Below are positions 16,108 to 24,696 of a stretch of 29,677 nt of DNA, in pieces; position 1 is the stretch's first letter, and each line of letters starts with the position of its first letter. The notes under the pieces were generated by a model. That model saw nothing but the letters and a program-made list of their open reading frames with translations. It searched no databases and was not told the origin of the DNA. This DNA comes from an uncultured bacterium (GTDB lineage: Bacteria > Bacillota > Clostridia > Lachnospirales > Lachnospiraceae): NCBI GenBank assembly GCA_905215625.1, contig CAJMQQ010000035.1, forward strand, positions 1-29,677, in the 5' to 3' direction. A program made the translations under genes and the position numbers.

Positions 16108-17903
16108 CGGGATTTTATTTCAACTTTGTCAATTATGGTTCCTTTTTCCAATTCATATACAGTAAGACAAATCCGGGAATTGTCTATCTCCAGATATCCT
16201 GCCACAGGTTTTTCTTCCTGATATACGATCTGGTTCTGTTCGTTTTTTGTCTTCTCATAAAATTTATTGCCAGTTGAGGAACCCATTGTCACATAAACCG
16301 TATTGCCGCCCTGGGGAGTTGTTCTGGAATAAATATGATCATGTCCGGACAAAACCAAATCAATGTTCACTTCTTCAAACAGAGGGCCCAGTTCTTCTCT
16401 CATATGTTTTATATTTTCATCCTCTCTGTGGGTTCCCTGGCTGTAAGGAGAGTGATGCATCAGCACAATATTCCATTTTCTCGGATATTCCTTTACCGTC
16501 TCTGCGATAAACTGCTGATGATATTCCATATCCGTATTGTTTGAATCCAGTTTTAAAATCAGGGTATCCTGACAGGTAAGAAAACTGTCCTCTCCTTCTT
16601 TCTTCCCCGTTTCCAAAAATTGCTGGTTAAAAAACTTCTCTGCACTTCCTGCCGCTTCATGGTTTCCCCGTATCATAATCCAGGGCCGTTCTTTTAACTG
16701 ACGGGGTGTCCGATAATACCAGAAGGTTTCCAGTACCTGTTCTTCGCTTCCAACCCCATCAACCTGATCCCCCAGAACAATCACCATATCTGCCTTTGGT
16801 ATCCATTGTTCTGCTGCTTCCAGACTGGCGCTCCAGAGGATCCGGTCATCCTGCCCATAAGACCCCAGCTGAGGATCTCCCAATACCAGGCCGGAAAACC
16901 GCTTCGGTCCGGGCACCGTAAACTCCATGACTTCTGAGGTATCGTTAGTTCCGGTTCCGGTAATCCGGAATACATATCTGGATCCCGGCTTCAGCCTGGA
17001 AAGTACCGCCTTGTTCAGGTACCATTCCCGGTTTTCTATCTGTGTTTCGGACATTGGTACCCGTTTTGCCCAGTCCTCCGGAAAATCATCTGACTCCTTA
17101 ATCTGCAAATCCGACCAGACATCTGCATATTCAACCTGGTATGAACCGGTCTTATCCGTCATCCAGTTAATCCGAACCTCTGTCTCCGATGACCCCTGTT
17201 CGATTATCAGACCATCTGTCCCAATGTTCCCTTCCTCTTCTTCACTGGTTTTCAGCGTCAGTCCCTCCAGGTGAAAATACAGTTCTGATGTCTGATAGCT
17301 TTCCCGATGAAGTTCTGCGGCAAGCACATTTTTTCCGTCTTTTAATGCAGAAAGATCCGTAATCTCAAGCTGGCTGACCCGTATTCCTTTATCCGTTTCA
17401 GCCGATCCGGCCTCCAGATTCGACTGATACCCTCCTTCCGGAATATTTCCGGAAAAAACCGGGGTTCCGTTCAGATATATTACAATGCCTCCCTGGTAGT
17501 ATAACATTCCCGAAAGGATCTGATCCGGACTTGTCGTATCTGCCAGAAATGTTTTTCGAAAGAAACAGGTTCCGCCCGGATTTTCCCTGGACCCCGGATT
17601 CAAAACAGCATCTGCCTCTGCATAACTTTCGTCTGCAAAAATACCGGTTCCTAAAAGCCATTTTGAATCGTCATACCAGATACTGCTCCAAAGCCTTCCA
17701 GATTCCGGTTCTTCCTGGCCATTCAGGTATTTCCATTCTCCGTTTTCCAGCCCCAGTACCTCTTCCCTTTGCGCAGCAGCCGCCGCCTCCAGATACCGAT
17801 CCCAGATCCCCATCTGATCCGAAATCAATATAAAAAGGCTGAAAACCAGTACAAGTCCCACCACTATCTCTGTCCAGATTTTCACTTTTTTTCTGTCTTT
17901 CAT
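16104..17903 (-). CDS. Membrane-anchored purple-acid-phosphatase-like metallophosphoesterase
   Basis: This 599-residue protein has an N-terminal membrane anchor (about 10-28), then an extracellular beta-sandwich (about 55-215, jelly-roll-like, with WYDDSKWLLGTGIF). A fibronectin/PAP-N-type domain follows (about 230-332, VRINWMTDKTGSYQVEYAD), then a calcineurin-like phosphoesterase domain (about 337-599). The metal ligand motifs are intact: GDPQ (342), GDQVD (378), GNHE (413), HH (483-484) and GHDH (520). It should hydrolyse phosphomonoesters or diesters outside the cell. It is last in the surface polymer operon, overlapping its neighbour by ATGA. It could trim phosphorylated glycan or scavenge phosphate; the genes do not decide. 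Confidence 0.88.
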   Translation of the reverse strand: MKDRKKVKIWTEIVVGLVLVFSLFILISDQMGIWDRYLEAAAAAQREEVLGLENGEWKYLNGQEEPESGRLWSSIWYDDSKWLLGTGIFADESYAEADAVLNPGSRENPGGTCFFRKTFLADTTSPDQILSGMLYYQGGIVIYLNGTPVFSGNIPEGGYQSNLEAGSAETDKGIRVSQLEITDLSALKDGKNVLAAELHRESYQTSELYFHLEGLTLKTSEEEEGNIGTDGLIIEQGSSETEVRINWMTDKTGSYQVEYADVWSDLQIKESDDFPEDWAKRVPMSETQIENREWYLNKAVLSRLKPGSRYVFRITGTGTNDTSEVMEFTVPGPKRFSGLVLGDPQLGSYGQDDRILWSASLEAAEQWIPKADMVIVLGDQVDGVGSEEQVLETFWYYRTPRQLKERPWIMIRGNHEAAGSAEKFFNQQFLETGKKEGEDSFLTCQDTLILKLDSNNTDMEYHQQFIAETVKEYPRKWNIVLMHHSPYSQGTHREDENIKHMREELGPLFEEVNIDLVLSGHDHIYSRTTPQGGNTVYVTMGSSTGNKFYEKTKNEQNQIVYQEEKPVAGYLEIDNSRICLTVYELEKGTIIDKVEIKSR

Positions 17904-19039
17904 TGTTCTCTCCCCAGTCTGCTTTCATAGAAGGTAACCAGTTCTCCATATGCCCTTGCCGCCCATCCGGAATTTGCTGTATGAAAGGGGTATTTCCTAT
18001 ATTCCGCATACCTTTCCTGATAGTACTCCAAATATTGCTCCCCTCTGTAAAAATCCTTCATTTTGATTGCGGCAAATGCCAAAACCGGCCATTCAAATTC
18101 TTCTGTCCCTATTCCGTCTTCCCACTCAATATGGTGGTTCAGGCTATTATACAGCAGTTCAGCCCGTTCTTCTGAAGGGGAAAGCACACCGCAGACAACC
18201 GGATAGATTTGAGCTGCACACTCTGGGTAAAATCTGTCCCATCCTGCAAATCCAACCGGAATCCCATTCTCTTTCAGCCCTACCTCATATCGGGTTTCTG
18301 TTGGATTCCACAAAAAGCTTTCGATTGCATTTTTCTGCATTTCCTTCATCTGACTGGAAAACTGAGCCGCCTTTTTCTTTCCTTCCCAGGTTATCTCATT
18401 AAGCTGCGGGGACTGCAGCAGGGCATCCAGTTTACTGCAGGCCTCATATACCTCTGCGTTATCCATTAAATACCGGGTGGGATTTTCCAGTGAAACAGAC
18501 GTAAGGCCATCCTTCATCAATTGTTCCAGCATATCTATGCTTACATCTGCCGCTTCTGTCCATCGATGGATCTTCAGCAGACTTCCGCCTTTCTCTGCAT
18601 AATCGCTTAAAAGGCTGATATACACTGCAATGTAGGAATCCACCGAATCGTATACGTTATTCGGCTGTAAACTTCCATCTGCCTGTCTCCTGTAATGGCA
18701 GATAATCCCGTTTCTTTCTGCCAGTTTCTGACTATGCCAGGAAAGATAGGCGGCCACCCGCTCAAAATCTTCTTCTGTTACTTCTCCGGCTAAAAGGCCT
18801 TCTGCCGCCTGGCAGGCAAAATAAGGATTCACATCTCCGGCTTCTGTACCATTCAGATAAATCTCCCCATACTGCCCCTGATTTTCCCGAATCCATTGTT
18901 TTTCTTTCTCCAGATATCCTCTGGCCGCTTCCATCTTTTCTTCGACAGCAGCCCGCTCCTGGGCAATTGCACAGCTGTGCTGAACCAGTACCAGTCCAGC
19001 CGCCAGCAATGCAAGTATGTTCCATTTCTTCCATTTCAT
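17900..19039 (-). CDS. Secreted helical protein, probable alpha/alpha-toroid
   Basis: This 379-residue protein has a basic N-terminus and a hydrophobic export segment (about 8-24); the HSC at about 21-23 is not a good lipobox. The remainder is a series of amphipathic helices with aromatic-rich loops (DSVDSYIAVYISLL at about 128-141, GFAGWDRFYPECAAQIYP, FHTANSGWAARAYGEL). This looks like the alpha/alpha-toroid of six-hairpin glycosidases and lyases. I cannot name a family or point to catalytic acids with confidence, so a glycan-cleaving or glycan-binding role is inferred from fold and context. It starts 2 nt after the epimerase gene and overlaps the phosphatase gene by 4 nt. Confidence 0.7.
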   Translation of the reverse strand: MKWKKWNILALLAAGLVLVQHSCAIAQERAAVEEKMEAARGYLEKEKQWIRENQGQYGEIYLNGTEAGDVNPYFACQAAEGLLAGEVTEEDFERVAAYLSWHSQKLAERNGIICHYRRQADGSLQPNNVYDSVDSYIAVYISLLSDYAEKGGSLLKIHRWTEAADVSIDMLEQLMKDGLTSVSLENPTRYLMDNAEVYEACSKLDALLQSPQLNEITWEGKKKAAQFSSQMKEMQKNAIESFLWNPTETRYEVGLKENGIPVGFAGWDRFYPECAAQIYPVVCGVLSPSEERAELLYNSLNHHIEWEDGIGTEEFEWPVLAFAAIKMKDFYRGEQYLEYYQERYAEYRKYPFHTANSGWAARAYGELVTFYESRLGREQ

Positions 19040-19041
19040 GT

Positions 19042-20136
19042 TTAAAGATTCTCCAGGACACTTCGGATTCTGGCGCTGGCTTTTCCGTCTCCATATGGAT
19101 TTTTCGCTTCACTCATTGCCTGATAAGCCTGTTTATCCGTTAACAGCTTTTTTACATTCTGGTAGATCGTTTCCTCTTCCGTCCCGGTTAAAAGAAGCGT
19201 TCCGGCCGCAATTCCTTCCGGACGTTCGGTAGTGTCCCGCATGACCAGAACCGGCTTTCCCAAAGACGGGGCTTCTTCCTGAATACCGCCGCTGTCTGTA
19301 AGAATCAGATAGCTTCTGTCTAAAAAATTATGGAATTCATCTACAGATAACGGTTCCATCAGCCGGATGTTTTCGCATCCATCCAGTTCTTCTCTGGCAA
19401 TCTGCCGGACCTGCGGATTCAGATGAACCGGATATACTGCCTTTATATCCGGAAATTCCTCTGCAATTCTGCGAATTGCCCGAAACATGGAATGCATGGG
19501 CTCACCCAGATTTTCTCTTCTGTGAGCAGTGACCAGCAGCAGTCTGGAACCGTTTGCCCATTCCAGAACCGGATTGGAAAACTCTTTTTTCACCGTTGTG
19601 AACAGGGCATCAATTCCGGTATTTCCCGTTACCCAAATCCTCTCATCTTTTTTTCCTTCATTCAGCAGATGCTGTCTGGCAGTTTCAGTAGGAGCAAAAT
19701 GATAAGCTGCCATCAGTCCGATTGCCTGACGGTTAAACTCCTCCGGATAAGGAGAATACAGGTTATAGGTACGCAGCCCTGCTTCTACGTGTCCGATGGG
19801 AATCTGCTGGTAAAACGCAGCTAATGCCGCTCCATAAGCAGTTGTGGTATCTCCATGAACCAGGACAAGATCCGGTTTTTCCTCTTTCAGTACCGCTTTC
19901 ATCTTCAGCAGAATCTGGGTTGTAATATCATACAGATCCTGTCCCTGCTTCATAATGTCCAGATCGTAATCCGGCGTAACCTGAAATATGTCTAAAACCT
20001 GTCTTAGCATTTCCCTGTGCTGCCCGGTTACGCACACCACAGTCTCGAAAACAGAACTTTTTTTCAGTTCCTTTACTAAAGGACACATTTTTATGGCCTC
20101 TGGCCTTGTTCCAAATACAAGCATAATCTTTTTCAT
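19042..20136 (-). CDS. wecB: UDP-N-acetylglucosamine 2-epimerase (non-hydrolysing)
   Basis: This enzyme interconverts UDP-GlcNAc and UDP-ManNAc in the cytoplasm. The 364-residue protein begins MKKIMLVFGTRPEAIKMCPL. It has VHGDTTTAYGAALAAFYQ, GHVEAGLRT with the substrate-contact glutamate, TAHRRENLGEPM and LTDSGGIQEEAP, all typical family motifs. It supplies UDP-ManNAc for surface glycans and lies inside the polymer operon, suggesting that the product contains ManNAc or a derivative such as ManNAcA. No UDP-ManNAc dehydrogenase is visible in the operon. The gene lies 13 nt after the CotH-like gene and 2 nt before the secreted toroid gene. Confidence 0.95.
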   Translation of the reverse strand: MKKIMLVFGTRPEAIKMCPLVKELKKSSVFETVVCVTGQHREMLRQVLDIFQVTPDYDLDIMKQGQDLYDITTQILLKMKAVLKEEKPDLVLVHGDTTTAYGAALAAFYQQIPIGHVEAGLRTYNLYSPYPEEFNRQAIGLMAAYHFAPTETARQHLLNEGKKDERIWVTGNTGIDALFTTVKKEFSNPVLEWANGSRLLLVTAHRRENLGEPMHSMFRAIRRIAEEFPDIKAVYPVHLNPQVRQIAREELDGCENIRLMEPLSVDEFHNFLDRSYLILTDSGGIQEEAPSLGKPVLVMRDTTERPEGIAAGTLLLTGTEEETIYQNVKKLLTDKQAYQAMSEAKNPYGDGKASARIRSVLENL

Positions 20137-20149
20137 TGTCTGTCCCCTT

Positions 20150-21571
20150 CTAATTTATGCAGTTTTTGTATAAATCCTCTATATGTGCATCCAGAAAGGC
20201 AAATCGTTGTTCTATTGCCTCTTTTAGCTGGGTCATGGCCGCTGAACAGGAATCCGGATTTGCATTTTCATCCGATCTGACAAGCATATTTTCATAAAAG
20301 CTGTATCCCCACACTGCAAAGTTCCGTTCTTTCGCTTCCCCCAGTTCCTGTTCCAGCTGCTCTATCCTTTCATATATATGTTCCGTTGACAGGGTCGAAC
20401 TGCGCAGTTCATAGTACCGCGACACCACCCTGTCTACAAAGGCCCTGTCCTGAAGCAGTCTGCCAAACCAGGCCTTGTCATCCGTAAAAAATCTGGTAAA
20501 GTCCTGAGAGAACCATTGATAATTATCATAGCAGTTGTTATAATCCCAAATGGTCATCTGCATTTCTCCCCCCAGTTCCTGATAGATATACGTGGAAAGG
20601 TTTCCTGCATCCTGATTCATAACCGCTTCATTTAACACAACATAATCTGCAAATGATTTCTCATCAATGTACCTGGCATATCCAATCTGAGGATCTGCAA
20701 AATAATCAGAGTACAAAACCTGTTCAAACTTACTAATATCCTGTTCAATCCACTCTTTCTGCCGTTCGGTTATCCTGCTGGCCGAAGGATAGCTGATATA
20801 TAAATCATTGCTGGTTTTTCCTTCTGTTTTCCCATAGGTCTGTAACGGGTTTTCTTCCGTTCCCACCCGATCCCGTTTTACGATATAGGGAGTTTCTCCA
20901 GACAGAAGGCCAAATTTGCTTAAACGCAGGCGGCTGGCTCCATTGGTTACCGGTTCCACTGCCAGGTACACGCCCTGGTATTCCCCGTCCAGAAATACCT
21001 CTGCATATCTGGAATCCGGAGCCCACTCAAATATCTCTCTTCCTAATGAATATATCAGCCGGTTTCTCATTAAGGTTTTATCCAAAAACGGACCATTTAA
21101 CACCCATTCGCTGTCTGCTCCCATTCCCAAAAATGCATAGTCCAGCCGCTTTCCATGTTCTTTTTTTTCATAGAATTCTATCCGGTACTGTTTTTTGTCA
21201 AATTGGGAATAAGAAGATGCCCCTCTGTATTTTATCGTAATCGGAAACTGCACATCCGGCGTCTCCAAAATCGATCTGGGCTGGCCGTCTTCTCTCTGAT
21301 TTAAGACTGCAAGACTGGCCTGGATTTTATTTTCTTTTGTTATCTGCTGATGTTGTGTGTCGATCAATAAAACAGGCAGGCTGGTCTCAAAATAGCCCAG
21401 CCCGCAGTCCTCCAATGCTTTTTTATCCGGCTGCTCCCACTGATTGACCGGCTTCAGCGCCTGATTCGATACTGCCGGTTTCACCACAATTTTTTGATAT
21501 TGATGTTCAGCCGTTACTGTCGCTGCAAGCAGCAGCGTGCCTGCAAAGCAGCAGGTTATCCATTTTTTCAT
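20150..21571 (-). CDS. CotH-like protein kinase domain protein, exported
   Basis: This 473-residue protein has a signal peptide or anchor at about 4-21 and a CotH-type atypical kinase domain. Visible family features are IKYRGASSYSQFDKKQYRIEF, WVLNGPFLDKTLMRNRLIYSL, YAEVFLDGEYQGVYLAVEPV and the probable metal-binding segment TIWDYNNCYDN. Bacillus CotH phosphorylates spore coat proteins; other members occur in extracellular polymer clusters. The usual annotation start would be a GTG at 21583, but GGTGGTGA is better read as the ribosome binding site for the ATG at 21571. It lies in the VTC-DUF4956-CotH block, a known gene association. Its substrate is unknown. Confidence 0.88.
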   Translation of the reverse strand: MKKWITCCFAGTLLLAATVTAEHQYQKIVVKPAVSNQALKPVNQWEQPDKKALEDCGLGYFETSLPVLLIDTQHQQITKENKIQASLAVLNQREDGQPRSILETPDVQFPITIKYRGASSYSQFDKKQYRIEFYEKKEHGKRLDYAFLGMGADSEWVLNGPFLDKTLMRNRLIYSLGREIFEWAPDSRYAEVFLDGEYQGVYLAVEPVTNGASRLRLSKFGLLSGETPYIVKRDRVGTEENPLQTYGKTEGKTSNDLYISYPSASRITERQKEWIEQDISKFEQVLYSDYFADPQIGYARYIDEKSFADYVVLNEAVMNQDAGNLSTYIYQELGGEMQMTIWDYNNCYDNYQWFSQDFTRFFTDDKAWFGRLLQDRAFVDRVVSRYYELRSSTLSTEHIYERIEQLEQELGEAKERNFAVWGYSFYENMLVRSDENANPDSCSAAMTQLKEAIEQRFAFLDAHIEDLYKNCIN

Positions 21572-21586
21572 TCTCTTCACCACCGT

Positions 21587-22267
21587 TTAACGGGCTATCT
21601 CATCCTGCTGCTCTACCAGATTTACCCGTTCTACTCCGTCTACCCGGAAAAGCCGCTGGACAATATCTATCATTTCTTTTTCATTTGCCTTTTTAAGTTC
21701 TCCCTCTTTTATGCTGTATACCATTTCGCAGGTCGTTCCTGCCGCATTCTTAATATTCTGATGAGCCTGTCCTTTAAAATGTTCTTCTACAACCGCCTCG
21801 ATTTCATTTTGTGCTTTCAAACTTCCCTGAATAATCAAAAGCTGTCTGGGACTGTCCAAAACCTGTCTGGTCAGCAGAAAAAAGGCCAGCAGGAACAGGC
21901 TTCCAATACCGATCAGAGCATACTGGGACACACCGGCTCCAATCCCTGCCGCTATTCCCCAGAAAATAAATGCTGCATCTCTTACATCTTTTACTGCTGT
22001 ACGGAAACGAATGATGGAAAGAGCGCCTACCATACCTAAAGACAGCGCAATGTTATTGCTGATAATGCTCATAATCATGGACGTAATGAGTACAATCGAG
22101 CCCAGCGAAATCGTAAACCTTCTGCTGTATGCCGTACCGGAATAGGTTATTTTGTATGTAAACATAATAAAAAACGCCATTGCCAGCGCCACTGCATTGT
22201 TCAGCACAATCACTGCTGTACTCAGCGTCTCTGCCGCCGTCAGATTTTCGATAATAAATTCTCTCAT
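21587..22267 (-). CDS. DUF4956 membrane protein
   Basis: This 226-residue protein has about four transmembrane helices in the first half (about 18-38, 48-70, 75-90 and 100-130), including SNNIALSLGMVGALSIIRFRTAVKDVRDAAFIFWGIAAGIG, highly typical of DUF4956. A cytoplasmic alpha/beta domain of about 90 residues follows. AGGGGGAG precedes the ATG at 22267; a frame open to 22342 would overlap the VTC gene. DUF4956 proteins regularly neighbour VTC-domain and CotH proteins, and their molecular role is not established. The gene starts 10 nt after the VTC gene and ends 15 nt before CotH. Confidence 0.9.
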   Translation of the reverse strand: MREFIIENLTAAETLSTAVIVLNNAVALAMAFFIMFTYKITYSGTAYSRRFTISLGSIVLITSMIMSIISNNIALSLGMVGALSIIRFRTAVKDVRDAAFIFWGIAAGIGAGVSQYALIGIGSLFLLAFFLLTRQVLDSPRQLLIIQGSLKAQNEIEAVVEEHFKGQAHQNIKNAAGTTCEMVYSIKEGELKKANEKEMIDIVQRLFRVDGVERVNLVEQQDEIAR

Positions 22268-22277
22268 ACTTCTCCCC

Positions 22278-22955
22278 CTAGTTCTGCAGGAATCTTGCAC
22301 TTGAATATTTGCTGTTTGCCACCTGCATCTGATCAATTTCATTTAAAATTTCTCGAAATGGAGCTGCTAAAAAATCATTGTATTTAACCTCCAGCACGCA
22401 TTGGTCTTCTCCCAGAATCGGTATCGAATGGAGCGCCGGTTCAAACAGTCCATAAGGGCTGATACTGGCCCTGATATTTCTGTCAAAGGTAATCCGCAAA
22501 TCGCTTACAGGATATAACAATGCTGTCCGCTCATATTCCACAATCGTCTTGGGACGGTAAAGATTCTGATTCATTTTTGCAAATAAAAAACCAGCCAGTG
22601 GTTCGGGATGGGTTAACAGAAACTCCAATCTGTTCTGTTCCATGTCCAGCGCCTCTTTTCGAGAAAGAAGAATCGTCAGTTTGGTTCCATCTGAGCCGCT
22701 TTTGCATTTATATTCCAGCTTTACCATTTTCGCATCGGGAGAATAAATACGCAGGCGTATTTTCCGTTTTTCCATTACCCCATCCAGATTGTCATGAAGA
22801 TCTCTGTCGGCAATGGAGTCGTAATACTGGCTTCTAATCCAGTATGTCCCATCTATCCCAGAGGAATCCGGCTTCATAAGCATCCCCAGATGCTTTTTCA
22901 GCCAGATAGCCTGGGAAATGGAAATAATATATTTGATTTCCTTCCTTACCCTCAT
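22278..22955 (-). CDS. VTC-domain protein (polyphosphate polymerase type)
   Basis: This 225-residue soluble protein has a triphosphate-tunnel fold of the VTC family. The tunnel-lining charged strands are visible: RKEIKYIIS (N-terminus), WIRSQYYDS (about 40-48), RKIRLRIY, VKLEYKCK, VEYERTALLYP, LRITFDRNIRAS and CVLEVKYND. In yeast Vtc4 such residues bind the growing polyphosphate chain. Bacterial VTC proteins without SPX domains are presumed cytoplasmic polymerases or nucleotide-binding relatives. It is joined to its neighbour by an ATGA overlap and followed by DUF4956 and CotH. Whether it makes polyphosphate or acts in modifying a surface polymer is unknown. Confidence 0.88.
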   Translation of the reverse strand: MRVRKEIKYIISISQAIWLKKHLGMLMKPDSSGIDGTYWIRSQYYDSIADRDLHDNLDGVMEKRKIRLRIYSPDAKMVKLEYKCKSGSDGTKLTILLSRKEALDMEQNRLEFLLTHPEPLAGFLFAKMNQNLYRPKTIVEYERTALLYPVSDLRITFDRNIRASISPYGLFEPALHSIPILGEDQCVLEVKYNDFLAAPFREILNEIDQMQVANSKYSSARFLQN

Positions 22956-23575
22956 TGGGTTTTCCTTTCTCTCTGTTCCAGCCAGTTATGGAACCATCCT
23001 GGACAGGTTTTCATAAAAAATGTCTGTTTCCGGGCCGTAAGCCCCTGTACCGCCAGTCCCGCAGCAAAAAAGACAGCCTGCCAGACACCGGACAGGATGT
23101 GCGGAAACAGTTCTGCTCCAAGAACGCTTCCTCCCCAGGCCGTCATCACACACAGCGCTGCCACAGGAAAGCCAAGGGAAATAATCCCTGCTGAAACACT
23201 GGACAGAACAATCAGCCCAACGGACAGATGAACCTTCCAGGCCAGCCCTGCAGCAATCAGTCCGCAGATAATAACAGCGCCCAGCCGATGCCATCGGTAT
23301 GCCAGAAGGGCAGCTGCAACTCCCACAACGGAAAAGGTGGCTGCTGCTGTTCTCCAGTCTATAAATCTGGTAAAAACGGCACTCCACAAGGTAACAATAC
23401 CCATAAAAACCACCATGGAAAAAAATAATCTGTAACACCAGAAACCGGCCAGGCAGCTTACAATCATCACTGCCGCCAGACACCAGAATCCAGCCTCTTC
23501 ATACTGCCGTATCCATCCAATAATGCCGCTTTCTTGTGCAAAAAAAGCAAATCCCTGCTGTAAAAACTCTCTCAT
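22952..23575 (-). CDS. Polytopic membrane protein, TM198/TM7S3-like
   Basis: This 207-residue protein has about seven closely packed hydrophobic segments and a short basic tail (RKQTFFMKTCPGW). The pattern GFWCYRLFFSMVVFMGIVTLWSAV and the Gly/Ala-rich helix packing recall DUF4203/TM198-type proteins; this is from memory and tentative. It is linked by ATGA overlaps to both neighbours, so it is translated with the DHHW-like and VTC proteins. It may be a membrane partner in export or assembly of the polymer. Confidence 0.65.
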   Translation of the reverse strand: MREFLQQGFAFFAQESGIIGWIRQYEEAGFWCLAAVMIVSCLAGFWCYRLFFSMVVFMGIVTLWSAVFTRFIDWRTAAATFSVVGVAAALLAYRWHRLGAVIICGLIAAGLAWKVHLSVGLIVLSSVSAGIISLGFPVAALCVMTAWGGSVLGAELFPHILSGVWQAVFFAAGLAVQGLTARKQTFFMKTCPGWFHNWLEQRERKTQ

Positions 23576-24696
23576 GATCCGGTTTGTCCCTCCCAGTCAA
23601 TCAATTCATTTATCGTCAGGCTGTAGGATTGGATTCCCATTTTTCCCGCTGACTGCGCAATCAGTACATCCTGGATTCCATATTCTCTCCGAAGGCTCTC
23701 CATATTTTCAAAAAGTCCCCGCTCCCGCCTGATATTTACGATATAAATTTTGTTATAATACGGTCTGAGAAAAGAAAGCATAGCACCTCCATTTACATCT
23801 CCAATAAACAAAAGGCTTCCTGTTTCCTCTCCTCCATCTCCTTCCAGAATGCCATGGTGCAGGTTCCTGTCCATCAGAGCAGAGGTTCCTACCCTGGTCT
23901 GAGACAAAAATGGCTCTGACAGTTCCACCGGATTTCCGTCTTTGTCCTGCTTTAACACACGCATACGATTGACGGCTCCTGGAAGCATATAATAAAATAC
24001 GGTATCTGACGGCATATTTTCCAGCCTTCCTGACAACTGGCTGTTTATCTTCACATAATCGGCTCCCAAAAAGCTGTTGTACTGGTACTCCTGATAGTCG
24101 CTAAGAGGGATACCGGATTTGCCCTGTTCATTCAGGAACGCATTTGTTCCATAATAAGCGCCTCTGGCTGTCCAGCAATCCTCTGTCCGAAAGAACACGT
24201 ATTCTTCTCTGTGCTCTTCCAGTTCCGGCAGCACATTGATAAGACGAACCTTTTCTTTTCCTGCCAGTTCCTGCTCCATTGACTGCATATAGGCCTGAAA
24301 CGTTTCCCGATCTTCCTCGCAGTCGTTTTCCAGAACCGCTCTGGGCGGAACCGGAAGAATATAAATCTGATTAATCCAGGAAAACCGGCGTCCCATTGCC
24401 TCCGCTGCTTTAGAAATCATCTGAATCTGTTCTTCGGAACAGGTAAAATGGTAGAAAAAGCGATCCGGATAACATACCAGTTCCTCATCTTCGTAGAGGA
24501 TCGTATCTGCCAGTTTTCTGTCTCCCTCCAGTCCATACTGGTTGTATCCCGATATCTGAGGGTTGTTCGAAAACGTCTTTTGTTCCGTTTTCTCTTTTTC
24601 TGCCTCTACTAACCCCTGCATCCAAAAAAGGCTTGTCAGAAATACTGCTAAAAGACCTGCTGCTTTCAATCCTTTCGCTACCTTTTCTTTTTTCAT
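23572..24696 (-). CDS. DHHW/AlgX-like extracytoplasmic protein with degenerate catalytic motifs
   Basis: This 374-residue exported protein has an N-terminal hydrophobic segment (about 8-27) and a SGNH-like fold of the DHHW type. The framework is recognisable: FFRTEDCWTARGAYY (about 168-182) aligns with the family segment centred on DHHW, and SLLFIGDVNGG (about 294-304) aligns with the strand-loop that normally reads DS. So the name-giving DHHW reads EDCW and the nucleophile serine is replaced (GDVN). In AlgX/AlgJ the matching residues drive O-acetylation. This copy therefore probably binds rather than acetylates, or uses other residues. It is coupled by ATGA overlaps to both neighbours. Confidence 0.75.
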   Translation of the reverse strand: MKKEKVAKGLKAAGLLAVFLTSLFWMQGLVEAEKEKTEQKTFSNNPQISGYNQYGLEGDRKLADTILYEDEELVCYPDRFFYHFTCSEEQIQMISKAAEAMGRRFSWINQIYILPVPPRAVLENDCEEDRETFQAYMQSMEQELAGKEKVRLINVLPELEEHREEYVFFRTEDCWTARGAYYGTNAFLNEQGKSGIPLSDYQEYQYNSFLGADYVKINSQLSGRLENMPSDTVFYYMLPGAVNRMRVLKQDKDGNPVELSEPFLSQTRVGTSALMDRNLHHGILEGDGGEETGSLLFIGDVNGGAMLSFLRPYYNKIYIVNIRRERGLFENMESLRREYGIQDVLIAQSAGKMGIQSYSLTINELIDWEGQTGS

